Shown: positions 17,269-27,526, counted from the first letter of the stretch. The stretch is DNA of 64,000 nucleotides from Paenibacillus sp. 32352 (GCF_002042965.1 NZ_MZNT01000022.1:1-64000), one strand, 5' to 3'. The notes: generated by a model not told the origin, from the sequence alone. Numbers and translations are program-made.

Positions 17269-20200
17269 TTGTACAAAAAAAAGGTATGCATTATGCTAGT
17301 ATTTTTCATTGTGTTTCAGTATTTTTCAACTATGTTCTTTGCAAATGCAATGACTGAAGAGAAACCACAATTGATAAATACTAATCCAAAAACTTCATCT
17401 GTGTTAGATACAATATACGCAGATAAAATGTCTCCAGAAAGTAGTAGCGTGGGTCAAACAATATACCACGATAGCGACTCCAAAAGAGTAGAAAGTAATA
17501 AGACTCTTAGTATAGCTGAAGGCGTATACAATAGTTCAATTACACGTTCTACATATCAAAATCTGAGTGGAATAGTAACAATAGCAGCAGACACAACCCC
17601 TCCAACGACGTCCATAGTTGTAAACGGTACGTTGGCAGGGAATGGTGTTTATTATGGGATGGTCACTATTCAGTTAACAGCAGTTGATAGTGAATCTGGT
17701 GTGAACCGTACTGAATACAGCTTGGATGGTGGAACTACATGGATCATATATGCGGGTAATATTACTTTATTGGATCCTAAGATCTATACATTCAAATATC
17801 GTTCTATCGACAATAGTAACAATATAGAAACCGCTAAAACGCAAAAAATAACGATTAAGTCAGATACAACTCCACCTGTAACAACTGTAAGTATTTCAGG
17901 AAACATGGGGAATAACGGATACTACATTGGGCTGGTATCAATAGTTTTATCTGCAAAAGATGACTTTTCAGGGGTGCAAACAACCGAATATAGTTTAGAT
18001 GACGGAATTACATGGGGGATGTACACAAGTCCCATTAGTTTATCGGAAGATAAGGTGCATAGAATCAGCTATAGATCAACTGATAAAAGTGGCAACATCG
18101 AAACGGTAAAAGTGACAAAATTGGCGATAGATTCCACACCTCCCGCATTACCCAAAATAATAATGGACCCAAGTGATTGGATCAATGGTGACGTTTTGGT
18201 AACTCTATTGGATGGTCAGGATAATATTAGTGGTGCTTATAAGACGCAGTATAAATTAGGTTCAACTGGAGCATGGGTCGATTATAGCGTCCCCTTTAGT
18301 GTAAGTACGCCAAACCAAGAGATGCTTTATGCAAGAACTATAGACTTTGCTGGAAATATTAGCAGTGAGGCTTCTTCATTAGTGAAAATTGATAGAATTC
18401 CTCCAGATTCACCTGTAATTAATTTAAGCGAGAATAATTGGACTAATACCGATGTAATCTTTAGCATTATCCATGGGAATGACAATGACAGCAAGGCAAA
18501 AATATCAGAATACAAAATTGGACCTAATGGAAATTGGACAGTTTTTACTTCGCCAGTAACAATATCTGATGAAGGAATAACTGATATTACTGCACATACC
18601 ATAGATTTTGCTAACAATATAAGTGCCGAGACAAATAAACAAATAAAAATTGATAGGACAGTTCCATCTACTCCTATTATTAATCCAAGTACTTTGGACT
18701 GGACTAACAAAGATGTAACTTTTACTATATCTAATATTGTAGATACTTTGAGCGGTGTCCAGAAGGTGCAATATAAAATTAATACTAATGGAACGTGGGA
18801 AGATTATTCGTCCACTGTGACAGTTAGCTCTGAAGGAATAATCCCTATTTTTGCTAGAACCATTGATAGGGCGGGCAATATAAGTGAGGAAGCAAGTGCG
18901 ATAGTAAAAATAGATAAAACCAGCCCGAGTCAGCCACGAATAAATGCGAGTACTTTAGATTGGGCACAAGAAGTTGAAATAACTATAAATAGTGGAACCG
19001 ACTTGCTCAGCGGCGTTATGAAGACTGAGTTTAAATTTTTAGAGAATGGTGAATGGCTGGAGTATACAGAAGGTGCAATAATTACGTTCCAGCACGAAGG
19101 CATAAACAATATCTACGCCAGGACAATAGATATTGCAGGTAATATAAGTACTGAGGCTAAACTCACAATGAAAATTGATAGAACCCCACCAACAATTCCT
19201 AATAATCTGAGATATACCTTAAAGACGAAATCGGGTATATATCTAGCTTGGGATGCTTCAACTGATAATGTTGGTATACGTGGATATGAAATTTATAATG
19301 GAGAAGAATTGATCGCTTCGGCTCCAAATAAAACAACATATTTTCTCGATAATCTAAAAGAAAATAAATATTATAACTTGCATATAAGGGCTAAGGATTT
19401 AGCCGGGAATCTCTCAGAAGTGAGCAATTCAATAACAGTTTTGACTAATGATCCAATCTCTACTTCAAAAGCCCATAATGTTTTCATGGATAATGATGGT
19501 AGTGTATGGGATTGGGGTAATGAACAAAGCATACCTGCTAAAGTAAAAAATGCTAATGGCCATGCCATGGCGGTGGCAGCCGGAGCGTCTCATGGCTTAT
19601 TCCTAAATAATGATGGTACGGTGTGGGCATGGGGGGCAAATGATCTAGGGCAGCTTGGGATTGGTAGTCATCAAGGATATTATTTTAGGGATAATCCCGT
19701 TCAAGTCAACGGATTGGAATCAATTATAGCTATTTCAGCATCAGATGATACGTCAATGGCTCTTAAAAACGATGGAACAGTTTATTTTTGGGGGAGAGGG
19801 CCCTGGGATAATAAGCCAGCCCAGTTATTACCTCAAAAAATTGATCAATTTACTTCAATAGTGGGTATAGCTGCAGGATTTAGTCAGTTAATTGCATTAA
19901 AAGATGACGGGACTGTATGGGAAGTAGGTTTTTATTTCGATAATTATGGCCGCCAAGATTTCGAGAAATACAGTCCAGACGGGAGACTTTTAAAACTAAG
20001 TAACGTTGAATCCGTTAGTTCAGGCAGCTCGCACAGTTTTGCTGAATTAGCTGATGGCACGGCGTGGGGGTGGGGAAATAACGCTGATTTACAAATTCGC
20101 TACGGCGACCCCCGTCCCAACACAATAATAGTCGCACAATTAGATTGGATAAGTACGTTATATGGAAAGATAAAATCTATTTCAGCAGGAGGCGATTTAT

Positions 20201-23200
20201 CTATTGCCCAATTAGAAGATAAAACAGCAATCATATGGGGCAAATATAAGACGGCAAATAATGTTTGGTTGGGACCGATTAGCAATACCAACAACGTAAC
20301 AAATTTATCATCTGTTGCTGCAGTTGCAGCTTCTGGAAGCCATTTCCTAGTGTTAAAAGAAGACGGCAGCCTTTGGACATGGGGTTTTAATAATGCAGGT
20401 CAGTTAGGTAACGGAACAAGGATAGATAACTTTACTCCAAGTGTTGTCGTATTTGACAAAAGCGTTCCGAGCGCCCCAGATTTAAAAATAGTTACGAAAA
20501 CGGAAAGCTCGGTGACATTATCTTGGGGCCCTTCACAAGATGGGACAAGCGGTATTAAGGAATACGTGATATATAAAGACGGGGTGAACATTGCAACGAC
20601 AACGTCAACTCAATATACAGTTGCTAATTTAGCTATAGGAAATAAATATAAGTTTTATGTAATAGCGAAAAATAATCTGAACTTGGAATCGACGATTAGC
20701 AACGTTATTGAAGCGGAGATAGTTGACGTAACACCTCCGACTGCTCCGGCTAATTTAGCGGTACTAGACAAATCAGACAGTACGGTTAAATTAGGATGGG
20801 ATCAAGCAACCGACAACACAGGAGTAGTTAGTTATCAGGTATTCATAGATCAAACATTAATAGGTACTACAGAAAACACAAACTATACTGTCGAAAAATT
20901 AAATCGTGGCACCATATATCAATTTTATGTAAAAGCTGTTGATGCGGCAGGGAATGAGTCGCCAGTTAGCAACCAGACTAGCGGAAAGACAGAGCTATTA
21001 ATTAACGGCAGTTTTGAAAAAGAGACGATCGCTGGTTTTGCTGATGGATGGAGCATTAACGCCTCGGGGCAAGCAGGGTACACAACCGATGTCGTGGAAT
21101 TGTCTGCTGTTACAGGATTAAAAGTTCAAAAAATTAATATTTCCGATTTTGCCAACGGGGAACATGTGGCTGTAACACAAAGCAATGTACCGGTCACGCC
21201 GAAGCGTATGTTTGTGTTTAAAGGATTTATGAGCGTGCCTGGTTTAAGTAATACAATAGTGGAAATAAAGGTTGAGCTTTTTGATACGTTGAATCAGAAA
21301 ATCTCTGAATTTATTGTAACAGAGAGCACAATCAATACAGCCTTCAAGCTATTTGAAGTTCAAGGGCTTGTGCCTGACAATGCTGTGAATGCTTCTGTAA
21401 GCGCAGGACTAAAATCTATAAGTACGAATGGCTCTGGTGAACTTTTGCTAGATGCAGCACAATTTGTAATTACAGATCATGAGCTAACTAGTAAAGAACA
21501 ACTCGTTACGGGAGAAATCCATAACCTGTTGTTAAAAGAAGACGGGAATTTATGGGTATGGGGCGACAATAGCAAAGGCCAGTTGGGGGATGGAACAACG
21601 AATAATAAGACAACTGGATTAAAGCTAAGCAGCATAAGCAATATAGCGATGGTAGCGGCAGGTTCTTATCATAGTTTGGCTTTGAGAAAGGATGGAACGG
21701 TATGGGCATGGGGGAATAATGCAAACGGGCAATTAGGTAATGGAACGCTCAGTGGCAGTAATGTACCTATACAAGTTCCTGGTTTAACCGGAGTTATAAG
21801 CATCGGAGCTGGGTACGGGCATAGCATCGCAGTAAAAGCTGATGGAACTGTATGGACATGGGGAAAAAATGATAGCGGGCAGTTAGGGGACGGAACGAAG
21901 GTAGATAGGTTGAGTCCTGTGCAGGTTCCGAATTTGACAGGAGTAGCTGCAGTTACGGGTGGAGTAAATTATACAGCAGCATTAAAAAGCGATGGGACGG
22001 TCTGGTCATGGGGCGGGAACCAATACGGGCAGCTGGGCAATAACAATAGCAATGTTCCGAGCCTTATTCCAGTCCAAGCGACAAACTTGTCAGGAGTTAT
22101 TTCAATAGCAGCAGGGCTTGGTCATACGTTAGCATTAAAAGGTGACGGAACGGTATGGGGCTGGGGATATAACTACGATGGGCAAGTGGGGAATGGTTCA
22201 AATTCTAATCGATATTCCCCAACGCAAGTGCTAAATGTAAACAATATTAAAAGCATAGGCATAGGTTTGTACTTCGGATACGCTGTGAAAAATGATGGAA
22301 CGGTATGGGTTTGGGGAGATGCATTTAACGGAAAGTTAGGCACGGGGAACTTAAGAGAATACACGCCAGTGCAATCGCCGCCATTGAGTAGTGTAAAGAT
22401 GGTTGCGCAAGGAAAAGCTAACGATTATACCTTGTCTATGAAACAAGACGGAACGGTATGGGGGATGGGGTTAAACCGGTCAGGTCAGCTAGGGGACGGT
22501 ACAACAACGGCTGCAAATGCTGTTCCTGTCATGATGCAACAAAATGTTGCCCCAAAGGTTAGCATAGCTTCTCCATTGGGGACGCAAAATTCTCCGGCGA
22601 CAATCAATGTATCAAAGCCTCCTATAGGCTGGAAGCAAGTGGATTCGGAGTTAACGACATTTAAAGCGTATCAAGTACAAATACTCGATGAAACAGGCGC
22701 CGCTATCATCATGGACTCTGGAATCTTGCCTCAAGATACAACAGCAGATAGCGGAAGCTGGCAAGTAAGTGACGCATTGCCTGTTGGCCAAAAGCTACAA
22801 ATTCGAGTGAAAGTTAGCGATGGGGCAGCTTGGTCAGACTGGTCGGTTAGCAGTTATATGGTTATACAACAGGATCTAGTGATTAAACCGATGATTGTAA
22901 CGGGAGAAATCCATAACCTGTTGCTAAAAGAAGACGGGAATTTATGGGTATGGGGCGACAATAGCAAAGGCCAGTTGGGGGATGGAACAACGAATAATAA
23001 GACAACTGGATTAAAGCTAAGCAGCATAAGCAATATAGCGATGGTAGCGGCAGGTTCTTATCATAGTTTGGCTTTGAGAAAGGATGGAACGGTATGGGCA
23101 TGGGGGAATAATGCAAACGGGCAATTAGGTAATGGAACGCTCAGTGGCAGTAATGTACCTATACAAGTTCCTGGTTTAACCGGAGTTATAAGCATCGGAG

Positions 23201-23943
23201 CTGGGTACGGGCATAGCATCGCAGTAAAAGCTGATGGAACTGTATGGACATGGGGAAAAAATGATAGCGGGCAGTTAGGGGACGGAACGAAGGTAGATAG
23301 GTTGAGTCCTGTGCAGGTTCCGAATTTGACAGGAGTAGCTGCAGTTACGGGTGGAGTAAATTATACAGCAGCATTAAAAAGCGATGGGACGGTCTGGTCA
23401 TGGGGCGGGAACCAATACGGGCAGCTGGGCAATAACAATAGCAATGTTCCGAGCCTTATTCCAGTCCAAGCGACAAACTTGTCAGGAGTTATTTCAATAG
23501 CAGCAGGGCTTGGTCATACGTTAGCATTAAAAGGTGACGGAACGGTATGGGGCTGGGGATATAACTACGATGGGCAAGTGGGGAATGGTTCAAATTCTAA
23601 TCGATATTCCCCAACGCAAGTGCTAAATGTAAACAATATTAAAAGCATAGGCATAGGTTTGTACTTCGGATACGCTGTGAAAAATGATGGAACGGTATGG
23701 GTTTGGGGAGATGCATTTAACGGAAAGTTAGGCACGGGGAACTTAAGAGAATACACGCCAGTGCAATCGCCGCCATTGAGTAGTGTAAAGATGGTTGCGC
23801 AAGGAAAAGCTAACGATTATACCTTGTCTATGAAACAAGACGGAACGGTATGGGGGATGGGGTTAAACCGGTCAGGTCAGTTAGGGGACGGTACAACAAC
23901 GGCTGCAAATGCTGTTCCTGTAAAGACAATACTTAATCCTTAA
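17269..23943 (+). CDS. Giant secreted RCC1-repeat / Ig-like protein
   Basis: A 2224-residue exported protein. A signal peptide (1-27, KKK then a hydrophobic run to FFANA) precedes two OmpL47-type beta domains (about 108-290, TEYSLDGGTTW) and several Ig-like repeats with YARTIDFAGNIS motifs (to about 637). One FN3 follows, then RCC1 block A (about 726-1063) and two FN3 domains (about 1064-1244). A carbohydrate-binding-like domain (about 1245-1405), RCC1 block B (about 1412-1755), a linker and RCC1 block C (about 1877-2222) complete it. RCC1 units show the usual DGTVWAWGNNANGQLG pattern and should form seven-bladed propellers. Blocks B and C are almost identical. No SLH or sorting signal is present, so it is presumably released. 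TTG 17269 has GGGGG ten bases upstream; ATG 17293 is an alternative. Function unknown, likely binding or adhesion. Confidence 0.85.
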   Translation: MYKKKVCIMLVFFIVFQYFSTMFFANAMTEEKPQLINTNPKTSSVLDTIYADKMSPESSSVGQTIYHDSDSKRVESNKTLSIAEGVYNSSITRSTYQNLSGIVTIAADTTPPTTSIVVNGTLAGNGVYYGMVTIQLTAVDSESGVNRTEYSLDGGTTWIIYAGNITLLDPKIYTFKYRSIDNSNNIETAKTQKITIKSDTTPPVTTVSISGNMGNNGYYIGLVSIVLSAKDDFSGVQTTEYSLDDGITWGMYTSPISLSEDKVHRISYRSTDKSGNIETVKVTKLAIDSTPPALPKIIMDPSDWINGDVLVTLLDGQDNISGAYKTQYKLGSTGAWVDYSVPFSVSTPNQEMLYARTIDFAGNISSEASSLVKIDRIPPDSPVINLSENNWTNTDVIFSIIHGNDNDSKAKISEYKIGPNGNWTVFTSPVTISDEGITDITAHTIDFANNISAETNKQIKIDRTVPSTPIINPSTLDWTNKDVTFTISNIVDTLSGVQKVQYKINTNGTWEDYSSTVTVSSEGIIPIFARTIDRAGNISEEASAIVKIDKTSPSQPRINASTLDWAQEVEITINSGTDLLSGVMKTEFKFLENGEWLEYTEGAIITFQHEGINNIYARTIDIAGNISTEAKLTMKIDRTPPTIPNNLRYTLKTKSGIYLAWDASTDNVGIRGYEIYNGEELIASAPNKTTYFLDNLKENKYYNLHIRAKDLAGNLSEVSNSITVLTNDPISTSKAHNVFMDNDGSVWDWGNEQSIPAKVKNANGHAMAVAAGASHGLFLNNDGTVWAWGANDLGQLGIGSHQGYYFRDNPVQVNGLESIIAISASDDTSMALKNDGTVYFWGRGPWDNKPAQLLPQKIDQFTSIVGIAAGFSQLIALKDDGTVWEVGFYFDNYGRQDFEKYSPDGRLLKLSNVESVSSGSSHSFAELADGTAWGWGNNADLQIRYGDPRPNTIIVAQLDWISTLYGKIKSISAGGDLSIAQLEDKTAIIWGKYKTANNVWLGPISNTNNVTNLSSVAAVAASGSHFLVLKEDGSLWTWGFNNAGQLGNGTRIDNFTPSVVVFDKSVPSAPDLKIVTKTESSVTLSWGPSQDGTSGIKEYVIYKDGVNIATTTSTQYTVANLAIGNKYKFYVIAKNNLNLESTISNVIEAEIVDVTPPTAPANLAVLDKSDSTVKLGWDQATDNTGVVSYQVFIDQTLIGTTENTNYTVEKLNRGTIYQFYVKAVDAAGNESPVSNQTSGKTELLINGSFEKETIAGFADGWSINASGQAGYTTDVVELSAVTGLKVQKINISDFANGEHVAVTQSNVPVTPKRMFVFKGFMSVPGLSNTIVEIKVELFDTLNQKISEFIVTESTINTAFKLFEVQGLVPDNAVNASVSAGLKSISTNGSGELLLDAAQFVITDHELTSKEQLVTGEIHNLLLKEDGNLWVWGDNSKGQLGDGTTNNKTTGLKLSSISNIAMVAAGSYHSLALRKDGTVWAWGNNANGQLGNGTLSGSNVPIQVPGLTGVISIGAGYGHSIAVKADGTVWTWGKNDSGQLGDGTKVDRLSPVQVPNLTGVAAVTGGVNYTAALKSDGTVWSWGGNQYGQLGNNNSNVPSLIPVQATNLSGVISIAAGLGHTLALKGDGTVWGWGYNYDGQVGNGSNSNRYSPTQVLNVNNIKSIGIGLYFGYAVKNDGTVWVWGDAFNGKLGTGNLREYTPVQSPPLSSVKMVAQGKANDYTLSMKQDGTVWGMGLNRSGQLGDGTTTAANAVPVMMQQNVAPKVSIASPLGTQNSPATINVSKPPIGWKQVDSELTTFKAYQVQILDETGAAIIMDSGILPQDTTADSGSWQVSDALPVGQKLQIRVKVSDGAAWSDWSVSSYMVIQQDLVIKPMIVTGEIHNLLLKEDGNLWVWGDNSKGQLGDGTTNNKTTGLKLSSISNIAMVAAGSYHSLALRKDGTVWAWGNNANGQLGNGTLSGSNVPIQVPGLTGVISIGAGYGHSIAVKADGTVWTWGKNDSGQLGDGTKVDRLSPVQVPNLTGVAAVTGGVNYTAALKSDGTVWSWGGNQYGQLGNNNSNVPSLIPVQATNLSGVISIAAGLGHTLALKGDGTVWGWGYNYDGQVGNGSNSNRYSPTQVLNVNNIKSIGIGLYFGYAVKNDGTVWVWGDAFNGKLGTGNLREYTPVQSPPLSSVKMVAQGKANDYTLSMKQDGTVWGMGLNRSGQLGDGTTTAANAVPVKTILNP
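21508..22529 (+). repeat. Intragenic duplication, copy 1 (RCC1 block B)
   Basis: This 1022-bp stretch recurs 1392 bp downstream at 22900-23921. Reading the two side by side, I see only two synonymous differences, one near each end. Confidence 0.92.
22900..23921 (+). repeat. Intragenic duplication, copy 2 (RCC1 block C)
   Basis: Second copy of the 1022-bp unit at 21508-22529. The encoded residues are identical. The reading frame is kept because the 1392-bp offset is a multiple of three. Confidence 0.92.
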
Positions 23944-24082
23944 TAAAATGGTCTGCTTAGGGGTGCGTGCTTTGCAAGAGAGCGACAATTCATGGCGCAC
24001 TATGAGATGGCTTATGGTACACGAGAGTTTAAATATAACAGCGTAAGTTTAATGTAGTATAATGCTTGAGACAATCAAATTG

Positions 24083-24140
24083 GCCCATCTTCTCATATAA
24101 TTTGGAATGAAAAATTCCAATTAGGAGATGATGGGCTTTT
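24083..24140 (+). terminator. Long terminator hairpin after the RCC1 gene
   Basis: GCCCATC (24083-24089) pairs with GATGGGC (24130-24136). The stem continues through TCTC/GAGA and TTGGAAT/ATTCCAA, and TTTT follows. Confidence 0.75.
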
Positions 24141-24160
24141 AATTTAAGGTATTGTAGAAG

Positions 24161-24229
24161 AATGACATCAAGGATGCAAAAGTCATCGCACGGTTGGTTA
24201 AAGACAAAGATACATTCGTACGACCGTGA
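24161..24229 (+). pseudogene. Possible IS110-type transposase fragment
   Basis: One frame reads NDIKDAKVIARLVKDKDTF before a stop, which resembles the conserved DAxVIARLVKDG stretch of IS110-family transposases. Nothing before or after it is recognisable. An overlapping frame could encode a short membrane peptide ending IVGQKNK. The call is tentative. Confidence 0.35.
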
Positions 24230-24743
24230 AATTATTGAATTAATAGTTGGCGGTGTTCTTGGTTTAAACGGGGCAATGATACTGCTTTTAATTGTTGGAC
24301 AAAAAAATAAATAAAGTAGCTAAAGAGCTTATTCTTAAAGATACTGATATAACCTTTGAGAAAATCCGTGCACCAATGAAATTTGCAGAAACCCATATTA
24401 ATACTTTAAATCTTAATCTTCATACACTAATGAGAGATAGGCAACTAGTTCGGAGTATATTTCCATTTGCCGAGAAATTCCAGGTGCACTAATGTTATAA
24501 TATTGATAATGGTTTTATTTTAGATTATTGAGGAGCATTATGTTGGATAATTTTAATATTGACGGTCATAAAATACTGTTCTTCGGCTTAATACAGCAAG
24601 AGAGAGTACGACAAATCTCATTACATAAAATTTATGACAATTGTCATTACAGCATATGCCAAATAAACATTACAAAACACCCCAAAAGGGGTGGTTATTA
24701 GTGACAAAGTGAATTACAACTCACATCCACAACCATAAATAAG
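24230..24743. other. Non-coding or decayed DNA with palindromes
   Basis: A 66-codon frame (24292-24492, TTG start) has no ribosome binding site and no recognisable family. Visible signals are the perfect palindrome ATGACAATTGTCAT (24634-24647) and a CACCCC/GGGGTG hairpin (24678-24693). The palindrome looks like an operator but has no gene next to it. Confidence 0.35.
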
Positions 24744-25217
24744 TGTCCACCAAAAATAAACACGTAAAGCCGCCAATAAACTCATCTTTCCGCAAATAAA
24801 GTTGTACCGCTACTTCATTTTCAAGCATTATTTCCCGACTCATTACAGGAGCCAAGCAGAGGCAATTAGTAGAGTCAAAGCCGGATGGAAAAGCAGAGTT
24901 GCGATTGGAATGAGCGGCGGATATAGCTGAATAAAAGCAAGGATTTATTACAGAGGATAAACCAGAGAAAGCCAGTAATAGCGGGAGATTTTGCTGGTTT
25001 GAAGCGGGATTAAAGCTGGTGTCATAATAAAAAGATGGAGGGCATGAGGGATTTCAAACTCCCCAATGTCCTCTTTTTTTATCCGCCGTTAGTATCCAAT
25101 CCCCATTTTTTCACTTGTCCTTTCCCCTGATCTTTTACAAGACTTTATTTGCTCAGGCATTTTTTGAAATCAGCAGAGGAAAAGTGGAAATAATGCAAAA
25201 ATGGCAAGGGTTCGTGG
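24744..25217 (+). repeat. Iteron-bearing dispersed repeat, copy 1
   Basis: It starts TGTCCACC and contains three imperfect ~20-bp direct repeats (cores AATAAACACGTAAAG, AATAAACTCATC, AATAAAGTTGTA at 24752-24806). ACTTTATTTGC lies in inverted orientation at 25142-25152. A hairpin plus T-run (about 25035-25082) lies inside. The same layout recurs at 33496-33825 in the same orientation. Repeated sites next to a TGT end look like transposase-binding ends, but no transposase gene was found. Confidence 0.6.
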
Positions 25218-25319
25218 CGAACTGGTGGGGGTGGTGGATAACAAACGACTATATTTTCGAATCACGTTGTAGGGAATCCTCATGAAACGAACCGCTCCCC
25301 TTGAAAGGGAGTTAATAAT

Positions 25320-26576
25320 TCAATCCGAAAGGAGGCCTTTCTTTTTCTTTGTAGGGGCAATGAGATCCTCACCACGCCATCCATACTGAAGCCGAGAAAT
25401 AATAGTGGCTGACGTGATGCCTGCGAGTTCAGCCCATTCTTTTGTCGTTCGAGTCACGCCGTTAATTTTGATCTCTTGACATAAGAATGCGATCTCCTTT
25501 CTTTCAACTGGGATGAGCAAATCATCATCTCTATATCCGCTAAAATACCTTCCCGTCAATATAGCGGAGGGAATACCCGTAATAGCCTCCCAAGATCTAA
25601 ATGATTTACTTTCGCCATTGATTACAATCTCCATATTCATTAGCTGGCTTTTCGGATAATAAGTATTATCGAAGTAATGCCAGTAATAACGCTCGACCAG
25701 ACTATTGATTTCACCTGTCCAATTACAATTTTCTGGTGTGAATGAATCATTCTCACTAATGCGAGAAATCAGAACTTCTTCTTCATATCCATTTTGCATT
25801 GCCCAGGATGAAAAGGATTCAAAGCTATCCCATGATTCATCAATTTCTATCTTGTGAGCAGGCTTCATATAATCAATTTCATTTTTAGATTGTTGATCCA
25901 CTTTCATTTTGCACCAATTTCTTAGCAAATCGATTTCAATCAAATTTCTCCCTCGAACCATTTTGAGGCGGCGATGATTTATAGTGCTAAACACTTGCAA
26001 AGCAACATCTTCTAAACGCACGAGAAAAAAGTATTCTTGAGGTGAAATATCCTTTGTTTGTTGATTTCGATATGTATAGGAAAATTTAAGATGAACACGA
26101 GTTTCTTTTGTTGAAACTTTACTCTTAGAAATAAAGCCATATTCGGACCAATCGAGAAATCGACTAGGTTCAGCAAGGGGGAGGATACCAAATAAATATA
26201 GCTCTGAATTCTCGTGATGTAATGGAATGACCAGTTTATACATATCCGTTTCGTTTTCTATAATGAAGTTCAAAAATAGTTTCGTTCGATTCGAAAAGCG
26301 GAAACCTTTCTGATATGATTCGAGGCTAATGTTAACGTCATGGAATTTATAACTGATATAGTCCTCTACGCCTTCATCAATTTCACTCATAAAGGCTTCA
26401 AATGCTTCAGAACTGAAAATTTCCTTATAGAGAGCTTGGACGTTTTTTTTACGCTCAACTAGTGTGAATACATGCTGGGATTCAGTAAAACAACCTGCAC
26501 GTGGTAATTCAAAACCTTGATTGATGCAAAGAGTTGCAAGTTGAGTTAAATTTGTAATATTCATGATAGAATTCAT
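25320..26576 (-). CDS. Uncharacterised protein with phage-type DNA-recognition repeats
   Basis: A 418-residue protein whose function I cannot name. The N-terminal half (about 1-230) is unrecognised. The second half has a segment of the kind seen in phage HNH/NUMOD-type proteins (SWDSFESFSSWAMQNGY leading to FTPENCNW). Two copies of a helix-turn-helix-like unit follow: INGESKSFRSWEAITGIPSA and INGVTRTTKEWAELAGITSA, each ending in a short GWRGEDL-like tail. No HNH nuclease motif was found, so DNA recognition rather than cutting is inferred. The start overlaps the XRE gene's stop by four bases (ATGA), so the two are co-translated. Confidence 0.6.
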   Translation of the reverse strand: MNSIMNITNLTQLATLCINQGFELPRAGCFTESQHVFTLVERKKNVQALYKEIFSSEAFEAFMSEIDEGVEDYISYKFHDVNISLESYQKGFRFSNRTKLFLNFIIENETDMYKLVIPLHHENSELYLFGILPLAEPSRFLDWSEYGFISKSKVSTKETRVHLKFSYTYRNQQTKDISPQEYFFLVRLEDVALQVFSTINHRRLKMVRGRNLIEIDLLRNWCKMKVDQQSKNEIDYMKPAHKIEIDESWDSFESFSSWAMQNGYEEEVLISRISENDSFTPENCNWTGEINSLVERYYWHYFDNTYYPKSQLMNMEIVINGESKSFRSWEAITGIPSAILTGRYFSGYRDDDLLIPVERKEIAFLCQEIKINGVTRTTKEWAELAGITSATIISRLQYGWRGEDLIAPTKKKKGLLSD

Positions 26577-27301
26577 TCTGTAGGTCCTTTTCCTTCTGTT
26601 GATAAAGAATCCATCGTATTTTTGAAGACTTTTTTGAACTGATTAATGGAATCCATTATGTCAATCGAATCTTTGTACTGGCGTTCATTCCAATGGCTAT
26701 AAATTATTTTGCGAATAATTTCGACTAAACTTTCTCTTATTTCTTTATTAGCAGGGACCCCATCAACCAGGTATCCTTCAGTAAGAAGAAGCTCTTCAAC
26801 AGGCTGAGGGTTTTTTTTATTTTGATTGTTTGCGATATACAATAAATCCACTACGTTTTGACCCAATGCTTCCGCCAATTTCTCAATAATGCGGTAACTT
26901 GGAACACTGCTTTCGCCCTTTTCAATTCTGTTTATATAAGAATAGCTGATACCTGTTACCAGCTCTAATTCTTTGAGAGAATATCCTTTAATCTCTCGTA
27001 GGTGTTTAATCAAAGAACCAAAATTGTCAGGTACAGCACGTTCAATACGTTTTTTCAATAACTTGATCATACGTCTGAACTTCTTTTTGTACGGCTCCTC
27101 TGGTAGTTCGGCGGATGCAAGGACATTTTCAATTTCCGCAATGTTATCCTCTGTTTCCTTACCTTTCGCTTTTTCAATAAGGGAGGCAATCGTTAAGGCC
27201 TCTTCTTTGATTCGCTTATCCTCTTGTTGTTCTACTATGTTTACTAAGAAATCGGTATAGTACCAGCTTGACCCGTCTTTGACTTTTCCGCCGTTCCCCA
27301 T
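26573..27301 (-). CDS. XRE-family transcriptional regulator
   Basis: A 242-residue regulator with a central lambda-repressor-like helix-turn-helix (about 95-155). It is visible as LIKHLREIKGYSLKELELVTG, interrupted here only for length, then SYSYINRIEKGESSV and IIEKLAEALG. Charged helical regions flank it. AGGGTGG precedes the ATG. It is translationally coupled to the 418-residue protein and divergent from the SLH-anchored subtilase gene, whose promoter it may control. Other possible targets are the AATGTTGAAA promoters. The ligand is unknown. Confidence 0.85.
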   Translation of the reverse strand: MGNGGKVKDGSSWYYTDFLVNIVEQQEDKRIKEEALTIASLIEKAKGKETEDNIAEIENVLASAELPEEPYKKKFRRMIKLLKKRIERAVPDNFGSLIKHLREIKGYSLKELELVTGISYSYINRIEKGESSVPSYRIIEKLAEALGQNVVDLLYIANNQNKKNPQPVEELLLTEGYLVDGVPANKEIRESLVEIIRKIIYSHWNERQYKDSIDIMDSINQFKKVFKNTMDSLSTEGKGPTE

Positions 27302-27413
27302 ATCATACCACCCTATTGAACTCTGTAATTTTAGTTTATAACAAATAGGGAATGTTTAACAGGTAGTTTTATTGAATATAAACAAAATTCATCAGCATTT
27401 TGACTAAATGCAT

Positions 27414-27445
27414 AATGTTGAAAGTGTCTATACTTGTCGGAATAT
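27414..27445 (+). promoter_or_regulatory. Promoter of the SLH subtilase with AATGTTGAAA element
   Basis: TTGAAA (27418-27423) is followed after 16 bases by GAATAT (27440-27445), 82 bases before the start. The ten-base element equals those at 11394 and 17173. The -10 match is the weakest of the three. Confidence 0.45.
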
Positions 27446-27526
27446 CTCTATTAAAATGTGTTTGGAATGAATGGGCATCTTTGGAATTATGATATGTGTT
27501 TTTTTGTTCTGGGGGGAATTTTCAAC

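Noticed and set aside
24292..24492. 66-codon plus-strand frame with TTG start
   Set aside because: No ribosome binding site and no recognisable domain. It lies among decayed transposase sequence.
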